A stretch of DNA of 53,033 nt from contig CALWEX010000044.1 of assembly GCA_944377425.1 (NCBI GenBank), forward strand, positions 1-53,033, given 5' to 3'. The position numbers and the translations under genes are program-made. Each line of letters starts with the position of its first letter. Positions within the stretch are counted from its first letter, which is position 1. The notes beneath the pieces are model-generated. The model made no database searches. It worked only from the letters and a program-made list of their open reading frames with translations, and was not told the DNA's origin. The stretch is from an uncultured Clostridia bacterium. GTDB lineage: Bacteria; Bacillota; Clostridia; Lachnospirales; Anaerotignaceae. Positions 1-9,258 of this stretch are shown piece after piece.

Positions 1-277
1 CAGCGCCGTTTGTTTTTTCGCTTACAAGTTCACCAATCTTATTCATACCTAAAGCGTATGGATGTGTATCAGGTACAGATGTACCGGAAATCATAGCATA
101 TTCTGCATCGCCAGTAGCCGCTGTTGAGCCTGAAGCTGCTGCTGATGTTGAAGCTGAGCCTGAAGCTGCTGCTGAACCTGAGCCTGATGCTGAACCACTA
201 TCGTTAGAACTACATCCAGCAAATACACCTGCACAAAGAAGTGTAGCCATTGCAATTGCTAAAACTCTCTTTTTCAT
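1..277 (-). CDS. TRAP transporter solute-binding lipoprotein (DctP-like), 5' part
   Basis: Only the first 92 codons are in the window; the gene runs off the left edge. The N-terminus is a lipoprotein signal peptide: MKKR, a hydrophobic stretch, then the lipobox FAGC with Cys22 as the lipidated residue. A Ser/Gly/Ala-rich linker follows (about residues 23-56), typical of Gram-positive binding lipoproteins. The mature start has a THPYALGMNKIGELV-like segment, which matches the opening of DctP-family TRAP binding proteins (His-Pro, then an amphipathic helix ending in SEKTNG). Such proteins capture organic acids or similar solutes outside the membrane and hand them to a DctQM permease, which would lie off the window. 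The start ATG at 277 has AGGAGG at 285-290 with 7 nt spacing. Family assignment rests on a short segment; ligand unknown. Confidence 0.7.
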   Translation of the reverse strand, partial: MKKRVLAIAMATLLCAGVFAGCSSNDSGSASGSGSAAASGSASTSAAASGSTAATGDAEYAMISGTSVPDTHPYALGMNKIGELVSEKTNGA

Positions 278-836
278 TTAAAAACCTCCTAAAATTTTTT
301 ACCCTTATTTTTTTTGGAAGCATTAAGCAAACTGGCAGTGTGAAACCATATCGCTTTATGGCAAAAAAAAGACTGTTTAAAACTAACTTGATATGCAAAC
401 CCTCATTGCACATAAAACGTAAGAACGTTTTCATTAATCAAACAGCTTAATTTGTGTGAGCTGCTTCCGTGGCATAATATTTATAACTTATCTTGGTTTA
501 AGTTTAACATCACGCCTGTCTCACAAATTTATTCATATTTTACACTAAATAGCTTTATTTTGCAAGTTAAAACTATACAAATTTTTCCCGTAAATTTTTA
601 TATCATATATATTGTGAACTCAAAAAGCCATAAAAAAACTAATTTTTGTAGAAAAAGTTGTAAAAAAATCATTTTTATATTTTATGCAATTATAACATAA
701 AATTAACTGCTCTATAGTCCATTATCATAATTAACCTAACCGTCAATTATGAGTCTTTCTTACAATATGCCTTTTCAGCTTGTAAAATCGGTATTATCTG
801 ATAAAATATAGGTATTGCAAAGATAAGGAGAAAAAT
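278..836. other. 559-bp divergent intergenic region
   Basis: This AT-rich gap separates the minus-strand binding-protein gene from the plus-strand gene at 837. I see no convincing gene in it; the open frames are A/T-driven and lack ribosome sites. It holds a long-range dyad, AATTTGTG at 449-456 against CACAAATT at 522-529, with a smaller AACTT/AAGTT hairpin inside. This could fold in the leader RNA of the transporter gene. A weak promoter for the plus-strand gene lies at its right end. Confidence 0.5.
780..807 (+). promoter_or_regulatory. weak sigma-A-like promoter
   Basis: TTGTAA (780-785), a 16-nt spacer and TAAAAT (802-807) lie 30 nt upstream of the ATG at 837; a ribosome site AAGGAG follows. 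The match to consensus is modest and in AT-rich DNA such matches occur by chance. Confidence 0.35.
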
Positions 837-2384
837 ATGAGTATAAACCCAACCGTTTTTAATGAGAAACTAATTTTAGAAGTTTTTAATGTTTTTATTG
901 ATGAATTTAATAAACTTAAAGAGTTGTCGGAAAAAGATGAAACAGAAATGCTCAATAAAATCTGCCCGTCTTTATTTAAGAAATGGTTTTATTCGGCACT
1001 TATAGACGATACACCTCTTACACCAGCTAACATTATTAAATCACTTTCGGAAAAATATGCAGCCTTTACCATACAGGATAATAATAATCCCAAGACCCAA
1101 GGCTGGACTTTACACAGTGTAAAAGATACTTTGTCCGATAGTTTTTTTATTAATGATATAAAAACCCTGTGTGCCCACTGTTCTCCGGCTGGTGAAATAC
1201 GCTTTGAAAATCCTAACGATATGTATGATTTGTCAAATAAATTAGGTGGAATTTTTATTAAAGACGGATATTACGCCTCATATTTAGCAATAATGGCACA
1301 AAGACTGGGCTTAATACAAAAAATGCCTTCTATTAATACTGTTAAGTATCAAAAGAATGATTCGGCATACAACGATTTTTTTGCTTTAAGTCCTATTGAG
1401 GCGCATAAAACACTGCTTAAAAATGCAGTTGAAATTTTTATTGAAAAAACAGCCTTTCAAACACAGGCTCCAATTAACGTTTTTCATGCTGACGACATAA
1501 TCGAAATTATATCGTCTTCCTGTGTTACAGATTCAATATTTGCATATATTTATTCACTTATGGGCTTTGATTTTGATAAAATAGCTGAAATTGGAACTCA
1601 AAGTACATTAAGCGAAGATGATGAGGCTCTTGTCTCCTCAGTACTTTATATGGGCATATTAATAGATAAATGGCTTATAACACCTTTGGGCTGTTATATG
1701 GGTATTATAAGCCCATACTATGCATCCCCTTACAGTTTTTTTGAGGACTATGATTATTTAAGGCCAGTTCTTACTGCTGACTGTGACCTTTCGGTTGAGC
1801 TTTTTGCACCGCCTAATTATTTTGTTCTTACCGATAAAGGGGTTGATTTATTAGGTAAAAGACAGGATAATTACCTTAGTTATACTTTAAATGGCCCTTT
1901 AACCGAAGATGATATTAAAGAAGTAGTAAACGCTTACCGTATATTTTTAAATATGCTTCAATCGTCGGCAATTAAAAAATCAAAGGCCAAAAATATATAC
2001 AGCCTTAAAGTTTCATTTAAAAACAACGCCAACATGTGGAAAATACTTGAGCTTGACTGCAACAGTACATTAGAAAGCCTGAAAAACGAAATTGTAATGT
2101 ATTTCGGCTTTTCCGACTCCAAAAAATACAGTTTTGAGTATAAAAACAACGTATATGCTCCAAGCTCAGCATTTAAAACCATAAACTCGGCAGAAAGCGT
2201 TACCCTTTATTCATTAGGCATTGAAAATGGCGGCCAAATGGTATATTCTGACGGTTTTGACAAAAGTTTAGACTTAGTAATTAATTCTTCAGGCATACTG
2301 CCTGCAGATAAAAAGGCTGTATACCCAAGGCTTTACAGACAAAGCCATGATATAACCCAGCGCGAAAGAAGCGATGAGTTTTAG
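837..2384 (+). CDS. large protein with C-terminal pRiA4b ORF-3-like domain
   Basis: This is a soluble-looking protein of 515 residues with no signal peptide or clear membrane segment. Residues about 380-480 resemble the plasmid pRiA4b ORF-3-like domain: an opening YSLKVSFKN strand, a Trp (NMWKI) where the family has IWR, a helix leading to a GFSDSKKYSFEY segment, and a late LYSLGIENGGQMVYSDGFD stretch where the family usually has a YxYDFGDxW motif. The usual His/Trp of that last motif are missing, so the match is divergent. The first 370 residues I do not recognise; they are rich in Asp, Phe and Tyr with several Cys. The ATG has AAGGAG upstream. The CobD-like gene follows after 29 nt on the same strand and may be cotranscribed. 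Function unknown. Confidence 0.5.
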   Translation: MSINPTVFNEKLILEVFNVFIDEFNKLKELSEKDETEMLNKICPSLFKKWFYSALIDDTPLTPANIIKSLSEKYAAFTIQDNNNPKTQGWTLHSVKDTLSDSFFINDIKTLCAHCSPAGEIRFENPNDMYDLSNKLGGIFIKDGYYASYLAIMAQRLGLIQKMPSINTVKYQKNDSAYNDFFALSPIEAHKTLLKNAVEIFIEKTAFQTQAPINVFHADDIIEIISSSCVTDSIFAYIYSLMGFDFDKIAEIGTQSTLSEDDEALVSSVLYMGILIDKWLITPLGCYMGIISPYYASPYSFFEDYDYLRPVLTADCDLSVELFAPPNYFVLTDKGVDLLGKRQDNYLSYTLNGPLTEDDIKEVVNAYRIFLNMLQSSAIKKSKAKNIYSLKVSFKNNANMWKILELDCNSTLESLKNEIVMYFGFSDSKKYSFEYKNNVYAPSSAFKTINSAESVTLYSLGIENGGQMVYSDGFDKSLDLVINSSGILPADKKAVYPRLYRQSHDITQRERSDEF

Positions 2385-2413
2385 CATTGTATACAAAAGA
2401 GGAGGTATTATAA

Positions 2414-3508
2414 ATGGAAAAACTTGTTCATATGCACGGCGGAGACCTTGACGCCATTGAAAAAAAATATGGTATACCAAAAAAAGAAATTATTGATTTC
2501 AGCGGCAATATAAACCCTTTAGGTTTTCCTGAAAGCGTAAAAAAAGCATTGGCTGAAAACCTTGATATAATATCTGTATATCCAGATAAAAACTATACTG
2601 CTTTAAGAAAAAGTATAGCCGCTTATACAGGTGCCGATTACGAGAACATTAAAGTTGGTAACGGCTCTACAGAACTTATTTCAGTATTTATTAAATCCGT
2701 TAATGCAAAAAAATCTATAATACTTGGACCAGCTTATTCTGAGTATGAAAATGAGCTTAAAGTTTCTGGCAGTAAGTTTGAGTACTTTCCTTTAAAAGAA
2801 GAAAACAATTTTGAGGCTGATATTGACAGCCTTGTTAAGGCACTTACACCGGATATTGACCTTTTTATTATGTGTAACCCTAATAACCCTACAGGCACGG
2901 CAATAACAGTTTGTCAGCTTGAAGAAATACTTGCTCATTGCAAAAAGAATAATACTGCCGTTATGGTTGATGAAACATACATAGAGTTTAGCGACAATTT
3001 AAAAGAAATTTGTGCTATTCCTCTTACTTCAAAATATGATAACTTATTTGTTATACGTGGTACAGCTAAATTCTTTGCTGCTCCTGGCCTGCGCCTTGGT
3101 TATGGCATATCCAGCAGTAAAGCTTTCCATGAAATGCTATCTAAAAACCAGAACCCTTGGTCAGTTAATATATTAGCCGCTTTTGCTGGAGAGAGAATGT
3201 TCTCTGACAAGGAATTTAACGAAAAAACATGGAAATTAATAACAAGCGAAAGAAGAAAAGCTCTTGATGAGTTTAAAACATGGAAAAATATAAAGGCTTA
3301 TGAGTCCAGTGCAAACTTTATACTTTTAAAACTGCTTACAGACAAAACAAACGCCGCTGAGATATTTGAAAAAATGATAATGAAAAAAATGCTTATCCGC
3401 GACGCCGCAAGCTTTACATTCCTTGATGAATCATATTTAAGGTTCTGCATACTTTCGCCGGAGCATAACAAAATGCTTATTGATGAGCTTAAAAAGATTG
3501 TTGAATAA
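2414..3508 (+). CDS. CobD-like PLP-dependent aminotransferase/decarboxylase
   Basis: This is a fold-type I PLP enzyme of 364 residues, the usual length for threonine-phosphate decarboxylase (CobD) and histidinol-phosphate aminotransferase. The HGG near residue 9 and the FSGNINPLG segment are typical of CobD, which makes the aminopropanol phosphate linker of cobalamin. Visible PLP features are CNPNNPTG (154-161), DETY (186-189), the Schiff-base lysine in RGTAK (Lys219) and the phosphate-binding Arg in GLRLGY (Arg227). The ATG follows GAGGTATTATAA. No other cobalamin gene is in the window, so an aminotransferase acting on another phosphorylated amine is possible. The gene sits 29 nt after the pRiA4b-like gene and ends in a strong terminator. 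Confidence 0.75.
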   Translation: MEKLVHMHGGDLDAIEKKYGIPKKEIIDFSGNINPLGFPESVKKALAENLDIISVYPDKNYTALRKSIAAYTGADYENIKVGNGSTELISVFIKSVNAKKSIILGPAYSEYENELKVSGSKFEYFPLKEENNFEADIDSLVKALTPDIDLFIMCNPNNPTGTAITVCQLEEILAHCKKNNTAVMVDETYIEFSDNLKEICAIPLTSKYDNLFVIRGTAKFFAAPGLRLGYGISSSKAFHEMLSKNQNPWSVNILAAFAGERMFSDKEFNEKTWKLITSERRKALDEFKTWKNIKAYESSANFILLKLLTDKTNAAEIFEKMIMKKMLIRDAASFTFLDESYLRFCILSPEHNKMLIDELKKIVE

Positions 3509-3515
3509 AACTAAT

Positions 3516-3545
3516 TTTGCCGCGGTTTTTCCGCGGCAATTTTTA
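3516..3545 (+). terminator. rho-independent terminator after the CobD-like gene
   Basis: A 9-bp perfect stem TTGCCGCGG (3517-3525) / CCGCGGCAA (3531-3539) with a TTTTT loop is followed by a T run. Confidence 0.9.
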
Positions 3546-3616
3546 TATATCAGTTAACTTCTGTATATTTAAAAATAAATCCAATAAATACCTGTTAAAA
3601 ACAAGTGGTGATTTAT

Positions 3617-3811
3617 ATGAAATACAGTTTGAAAAATTTACTAATTTTATGCTTTATTTGCAGCTTTATTTCTACCTCCGTACAATTTTTTAAACATTTG
3701 GGAACTTTTGGTATTCTGGATTTTATACGAATATTTATAATAACTTTCGTTTTTGCTTCATTAATTACTATTCTGTGCTTTTTATTATGGAAATTTCTGA
3801 AAAACATTTAA
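3617..3811 (+). CDS. small membrane protein, two predicted membrane segments
   Basis: This 64-residue open frame starts at the ATG at 3617, preceded by GTGGTGAT as a partial ribosome site; the GTG at 3605 is less likely because it lies inside that site. Two hydrophobic stretches (about residues 8-25 and 39-59) are joined by a short loop containing KHLGTFG, and the protein ends in a basic tail (WKFLKNI). I recognise no family. It lies alone between a terminator and the convergent gdhA gene, with no clear promoter. Small two-pass proteins are often real in Clostridia, but the strongly A/T-rich sequence also favours chance Phe/Ile/Leu-rich frames. Confidence 0.45.
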   Translation: MKYSLKNLLILCFICSFISTSVQFFKHLGTFGILDFIRIFIITFVFASLITILCFLLWKFLKNI

Positions 3812-3850
3812 ACAGCAAATAATATACCCTCACAATCAATAATAAAACAT

Positions 3851-3881
3851 AAAAAAGACACCGTATAAACGGTGTCTTTAA
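3851..3881. terminator. bidirectional terminator, 3' of gdhA
   Basis: Stem AAAGACACCGT (3854-3864) / ACGGTGTCTTT (3869-3879) with a 4-nt loop. The A run on the left gives a U run for the minus-strand gdhA transcript. Confidence 0.85.
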
Positions 3882-3896
3882 TTTTATATTTAATAA

Positions 3897-5246
<1,350 letters not shown>

Positions 5247-5466
5247 TTATATAAATTTATATTAATCTTCTTAAATTAATTATCTGTTTCAATTTAGGTA
5301 AATTATAAGCACTTTCTTTTTAAATAACAATAGTTTTTTTGCGTTTTTCTAAAATTTCTGATATATTTTACATATTAAAATTTACCTTTGAGCTTTTGTT
5401 TGTAAAAATATAATCACACATTTACATTATCTCATGTATTCATTAGATATTAAAAGGAACATAAAA

Positions 5467-6387
5467 ATGGCTGAAAATAAAGAATTATACTACTCTTTAA
5501 ACAATTATTTAAAAACCAAGTTTGGTCAGAAAGTAATAAAACTCTCACTTGACGGCGGCTTTACTTGCCCTAACCGCGATGGAAAAATAAGCAGTACCGG
5601 CTGTATATTTTGCAGTGAAAAAGGCAGTGGGGACTTTGCGGCAAAACGCACCCAATCTATAGCAGAACAAATAAAAAGCCAAAAAGAGCTTTTAAGCAAA
5701 AAATGGCCTAAAGCTCTTTATATAGCTTATTTTCAGGCTTTTACAAATACATATGCTCCTGTTGAAATATTAGAAAAACGGTATAGAGAAGCCATAGCTC
5801 AAGAAGACGTTGTAGGCCTTGATATAGCCACTCGGCCCGACTGTATAGATGAAAAAGTTATCAATCTGCTTAAAGAAATTTCAAAAGAAACATATGTATG
5901 TGTGGAGCTTGGTCTGCAAACTTCAAACGAAAAAACAGCAGTAATTATAAACCGCGGCTACAAAAACATTGTTTTTGAAAATGCCGTTAAGCTCCTAAAT
6001 TCCGCCGGAATAGACACCGTATGCCACATAATACTTAACCTTCCCGGTGAAAGCTACACAGACATGGTTAATTCAGTAAAATATTCCTGTGCCTGCGGCA
6101 TAAAAGGCATTAAGCTTCAAATGCTGAACATTCTTAAAGGAACTCCTCTTGCGCAGATGTACTTAAAAGAACCTTTTAAGCTTTTTACACTTGATGAATA
6201 TACAGACATTATAACCAACTTAATTGAGTATATACCCAAAGATGTAGTTATACACCGCCTTACAGGTGATGGACCTAAAGATATTTTAATTGAGCCAAAA
6301 TGGATATTAAACAAAAGACTGGTGCTTAATACCATAACACGTAAAATTAGAGAAAAAAACATAGTTCAGGGCCGATTATGCACATAA
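5467..6387 (+). CDS. TIGR01212-family radical SAM protein (YtqA-like)
   Basis: This 306-residue radical SAM protein matches the YtqA/YhcC family. The N-terminal part has GGFTCPNRDGK, then GCIFCSEKGSGDFA: the cluster-binding cysteines of this family's unusual spacing. It is followed by YFQAFTNTYAP, a hallmark of the family, and a TRPDC segment. The C-terminal part GIKLQMLNILKGTPLA is also typical. It probably binds a 4Fe-4S cluster and S-adenosylmethionine; the substrate of the family is not firmly established as far as I know. I place the start at 5467 (MAENKE) because AAGGAA at 5454-5459 sits 7 nt before it; the ATG at 5434 has no ribosome site. Confidence 0.85.
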   Translation: MAENKELYYSLNNYLKTKFGQKVIKLSLDGGFTCPNRDGKISSTGCIFCSEKGSGDFAAKRTQSIAEQIKSQKELLSKKWPKALYIAYFQAFTNTYAPVEILEKRYREAIAQEDVVGLDIATRPDCIDEKVINLLKEISKETYVCVELGLQTSNEKTAVIINRGYKNIVFENAVKLLNSAGIDTVCHIILNLPGESYTDMVNSVKYSCACGIKGIKLQMLNILKGTPLAQMYLKEPFKLFTLDEYTDIITNLIEYIPKDVVIHRLTGDGPKDILIEPKWILNKRLVLNTITRKIREKNIVQGRLCT

Positions 6388-6423
6388 AACAATTCCTTTA
6401 TTAAAAATTCATCTGCTTTACAG

Positions 6424-6452
6424 TTGAGAATTGTCGAAAAATATTATATAAT
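6424..6452 (+). promoter_or_regulatory. sigma-A promoter of the DUF4364 gene
   Basis: TTGAGA (6424-6429), 17-nt spacer, TATAAT (6447-6452), close to the consensus and correctly placed 30 nt before the TTG start. Confidence 0.7.
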
Positions 6453-6482
6453 ATTTTTATATTTTTTAGGGAGGAATATATT

Positions 6483-7025
6483 TTGCTTCAGGATAACAAA
6501 CTGGCCGAAAACAAGTTAATAATACTTTACCTTTTAAGCAAAATGGGCGTGTCCCTATCCAATAATGATATATGCCAGTTTGCTATGGACAGAAATATTA
6601 TGGACTACATAAGTGTTCAGCAGTGCCTTATGGAGCTGACAGACTCGCAGTATCTTGAATCTACAACGGAAAACGGTGCTACACGCTACAATATTACAAA
6701 AGAAGGTACTACAGTTTTAGGCTTTTTCCAAAACCGCATTACTGAATGGCTTTTAAGTGCTGCCAATGAGTATATACTTAACAATAAACAGCGCATTAAA
6801 AGCGAATACGAAATATCAGCTAACTATTTCCCAGAAATTAATGGAGAATACCTTGTTAAATGTGAAGTATGCGGCCTTGACGGCAACAGAATTATGGAGC
6901 TTGATGTTGTTGTTCCTACCAAATCCCAAGCTATTCAAATATGCACTAACTGGAAAAATAATGTAAATACAATATGCAGTACTATTTTTTCTGCTATATC
7001 AGATGAAAATCATATTTTAAAATAA
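6483..7025 (+). CDS. DUF4364 family protein
   Basis: The opening (MLQDNKLAENKLIILYLL) and overall layout match DUF4364, a family found in Clostridia. The first about 85 residues look like a winged helix-turn-helix: several short helices, then a beta wing TRYNITKEG. The rest (about 90-180) is a mixed alpha/beta part with two cysteines in CEVCG. The role is unknown; a DNA-binding regulatory role is inferred from the winged-helix pattern. The start is TTG at 6483: AGGGAGG at 6468-6474 is 8 nt upstream and no ATG is suitably placed. It is monocistronic between its own promoter and a terminator. Confidence 0.8.
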   Translation: MLQDNKLAENKLIILYLLSKMGVSLSNNDICQFAMDRNIMDYISVQQCLMELTDSQYLESTTENGATRYNITKEGTTVLGFFQNRITEWLLSAANEYILNNKQRIKSEYEISANYFPEINGEYLVKCEVCGLDGNRIMELDVVVPTKSQAIQICTNWKNNVNTICSTIFSAISDENHILK

Positions 7026-7027
7026 TT

Positions 7028-7060
7028 TAAGCCGCTTATAGAAGCGGCTTTTATTTTTAT
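7028..7060 (+). terminator. rho-independent terminator
   Basis: Stem AAGCCGCTT (7029-7037) / AAGCGGCTT (7042-7050) with a 4-nt loop, then TTATTTTTAT. Confidence 0.9.
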
Positions 7061-7071
7061 TAAAAAAGTAA

Positions 7072-8304
7072 TTATTCTTCAGCATTAATAACGCTGCCAT
7101 CGGCTTTAAGCATAAGCTGAGCGGCTTTTGGCAAAGAAGCAAACTGATAAGGCGTAATAACCGAAGCATAGCTTCCGGCGTTTGTCATAACAAGCATATC
7201 GCCTATATTCATTTCTTTAAGCTCAATATCTTCCTCTATAATATCGGTAGATGTACATAAGCTTCCGCAAAGAGTTACTTTTTCTGTTTTATTGCTTTCA
7301 TTAAGAACTATATAACCAAAAGCATCTTTGCATGTATAAAATGGCTCACTTTCAGCAGGGAACTCATCAACAGCGTATTTTTCAATAATATGTGCCATTG
7401 CCGGGCGCACAAAACCGTTAAGTGTTGAAGAAAGTATAATAAATGTTTTTCCGTAGGACACTTTTTTATCCACAACTTTACATGCGTAGTATCCGCTTTT
7501 ACCCACAGCATAGCGGCCTGTTTCCACAAAAATCTGTGTATTTTTAAATTCTTCTTTAAATCTTGAGCAAAGCTCATTTAAGTTTTCGCCTAATACTTTA
7601 ACATCTACTTCTTTGTCATCTTTAGCATAAGGTATACCTATACCTGAGCCTAAGTTTATAAATTCAAGCTCAGTACCAAGTTTTTCACATACCCTTTTTG
7701 CCAAATCAAACATATTAGAATGATATTTCTTTAAAAGCTCGATATTAAGCTCTTGGCTATGAAGGTGAACATGTATTCCTGTTATTTTAATGTTTTTAAG
7801 GCTCTTTATTTTTTCGGCATTATCAAAAAGCTGATATTCCTCTATACCGAATTTAGATGGTGCACCTTTGCCACCGAAGAAACCAAAATCCGGATTAATT
7901 CTAACACCTATTTGGGCAACAATACCTTTTTCATTTGCAGCTTTGTCTATAAGCTCTATTTCGTTTAAGCTGTCAGCAGTAATTACGGCCTTTCCTAAAG
8001 CGCCTTTAATATCATTTTCCGTTTTTCCCGGTGCGGAATAGTAAATTTCTTTTTCTTTAAGACCAAGTTTTTCAGAAAGCAGAACCTCATTTAAGCTAGC
8101 GGCATCTGCTCCCAAGCCCTGAGCAAACACTGTTTTAACAACATTTATGTATGGGTTATTTTTTACAGAGTACAAAAATTTAACTCCCTTAAAGCTGTCT
8201 TTAAGCCTTTTAGTATATTCAAGTATTGTTTTTTCGTCATAAATATAAAAACTGTTGTATTTTCCAGCCTGCTCAAGCACAGCATTTTGTATTGATTTTT
8301 CCAT
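7072..8304 (-). CDS. PLP-dependent decarboxylase, diaminopimelate decarboxylase-like
   Basis: This is an alanine-racemase-fold (group IV) decarboxylase of 410 residues, like LysA. Lys48 in YSVKNNPY is the PLP lysine; HVHLHSQ (178-184) is the equivalent of the family's GxHxHxGSQ; NLGSGIGIPY (218-226) and ETGRYAVG (261-268) bind the PLP phosphate; the C-terminal CGSLCTSTD (346-354) is the partner-subunit active-site loop with Cys350; NAGSYA (375-380) carries the aromatic. True LysA usually reads CESxD in the loop, with Glu contacting diaminopimelate; here Thr351 replaces Glu, and the HSQ segment has His in place of the usual Gly-rich turn. The substrate may therefore differ. The gene stands alone between terminators. 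Confidence 0.75.
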   Translation of the reverse strand: MEKSIQNAVLEQAGKYNSFYIYDEKTILEYTKRLKDSFKGVKFLYSVKNNPYINVVKTVFAQGLGADAASLNEVLLSEKLGLKEKEIYYSAPGKTENDIKGALGKAVITADSLNEIELIDKAANEKGIVAQIGVRINPDFGFFGGKGAPSKFGIEEYQLFDNAEKIKSLKNIKITGIHVHLHSQELNIELLKKYHSNMFDLAKRVCEKLGTELEFINLGSGIGIPYAKDDKEVDVKVLGENLNELCSRFKEEFKNTQIFVETGRYAVGKSGYYACKVVDKKVSYGKTFIILSSTLNGFVRPAMAHIIEKYAVDEFPAESEPFYTCKDAFGYIVLNESNKTEKVTLCGSLCTSTDIIEEDIELKEMNIGDMLVMTNAGSYASVITPYQFASLPKAAQLMLKADGSVINAEE

Positions 8305-8345
8305 AACAACTCTCCTTATGCGGTTTATTAAAACTCAATTAACTA

Positions 8346-8376
8346 AAAAAAGCGCCGAAAAATTGGCGCCTTTTTA
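8346..8376. terminator. bidirectional terminator
   Basis: AAAAAGCGCC / GGCGCCTTTTT pair around an 8-nt loop with one bulged C. It ends the minus-strand dnaX-to-thiamine-binding run and isolates the decarboxylase gene. Confidence 0.75.
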
Positions 8377-8400
8377 AAGGCGCAACAACGCCTTAGTTTA

Positions 8401-8730
8401 TTACATGTTAAGCTCTTTATTTTTAATGTCTACTTCAAGGTATTTATCTGTTTTTTGGTTAATTGTAAGAACACCGTCTGTAGGGTTAAAGAAAATTTTA
8501 ACAAAAGTATTTACTCCAGGAGCTCCTGCCTTAACGGCTATAAGCTGGCACTGCTTAACAATTTCCATAAGCTCATCATAATCGCCTTCTATTGTTGTTT
8601 CAAAAGGTGATACAAAATATTTAAGTCCGGTGCTGTCGATATATGCTATAACCTCATCAACAATACGAATTGTTTCGTTATCATCAAGAGTAAGCGGCAG
8701 AACCTGTATAGCTACACTTGCTGGAACCAT
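8401..8730 (-). CDS. thiamine-binding-type protein (MTH1187/YkoF-like)
   Basis: This 109-residue protein has the pattern of the MTH1187/UPF0045 family (DUF77): an early IQVLPL strand, a GLKYFVSPFETTIEG segment in which TTIEG is the family signature, and a helix with the MEIVKQCQ pattern. Such ferredoxin-fold proteins form tetramers, and the related YkoF binds thiamine; the cellular role of this subgroup is unclear. I choose the ATG at 8730 because GAGGTG at 8737-8742 is 6 nt upstream; the upstream GTG lies within that site. It is the last gene of the dnaX-recR-thyA-dfrA run, 22 nt after dfrA. Confidence 0.7.
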   Translation of the reverse strand: MVPASVAIQVLPLTLDDNETIRIVDEVIAYIDSTGLKYFVSPFETTIEGDYDELMEIVKQCQLIAVKAGAPGVNTFVKIFFNPTDGVLTINQKTDKYLEVDIKNKELNM

Positions 8731-8752
8731 TTTAAACACCTCGCAAAAAAAT

Positions 8753-9247
8753 TTATTTAATTCTCTTATAAGTTACAAAACTGAACTCAGTTCCATTATA
8801 TTCTTTAATTTCGCTTTTTTCAACAATTTCCCACTGTGGCATTTTATCAAGGTTAGGTATAAATGTATCAGCTTCCTCAAAAACCTTATTTATTTTTGTT
8901 ATGTACGCCGTATCACACAAGTCAAGCATTTGAGTATAAACAGTGCCGCCGCCTATAACAAAAACTTCTTTATCTTTATATTTTTCAGCCTCTTTTACAG
9001 CCTCCTCAACACTTGAAACCTTTACTATGCCTTCGGTATTAAGTTCTTTACTTGTTGTAATTACAATATTAACTCTGTTTTTAAGCGGCTTATGTTCCGG
9101 AAATGACTCCAATGTTTTTCTGCCCATAATTACAACAGAGTCCTTTGTTTTTTCACGGAAAAACTTCATATCCTCAGGAAGCGGTGTTAAAAGGTCACCT
9201 TTAATGCCTATGCCCCAGTTTAAATCAGCGGCCACTATCATTTTCAT
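8753..9247 (-). CDS. folA: dihydrofolate reductase
   Basis: The enzyme reduces dihydrofolate to tetrahydrofolate with NADPH, regenerating the cofactor consumed by thymidylate synthase encoded just upstream. It has 164 residues. Family motifs are AADLNWGIG near the N-terminus, the VIMGRKTLESF nucleotide-binding segment, and FVIGGGTVY. The substrate-binding acid is expected in LPEDMKFF (Glu/Asp position). GAGGTG of its ribosome site overlaps the thyA stop codon, so it is translationally tied to thyA. Confidence 0.95.
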   Translation of the reverse strand: MKMIVAADLNWGIGIKGDLLTPLPEDMKFFREKTKDSVVIMGRKTLESFPEHKPLKNRVNIVITTSKELNTEGIVKVSSVEEAVKEAEKYKDKEVFVIGGGTVYTQMLDLCDTAYITKINKVFEEADTFIPNLDKMPQWEIVEKSEIKEYNGTEFSFVTYKRIK

Positions 9248-9258
9248 GTGTTTTCACC

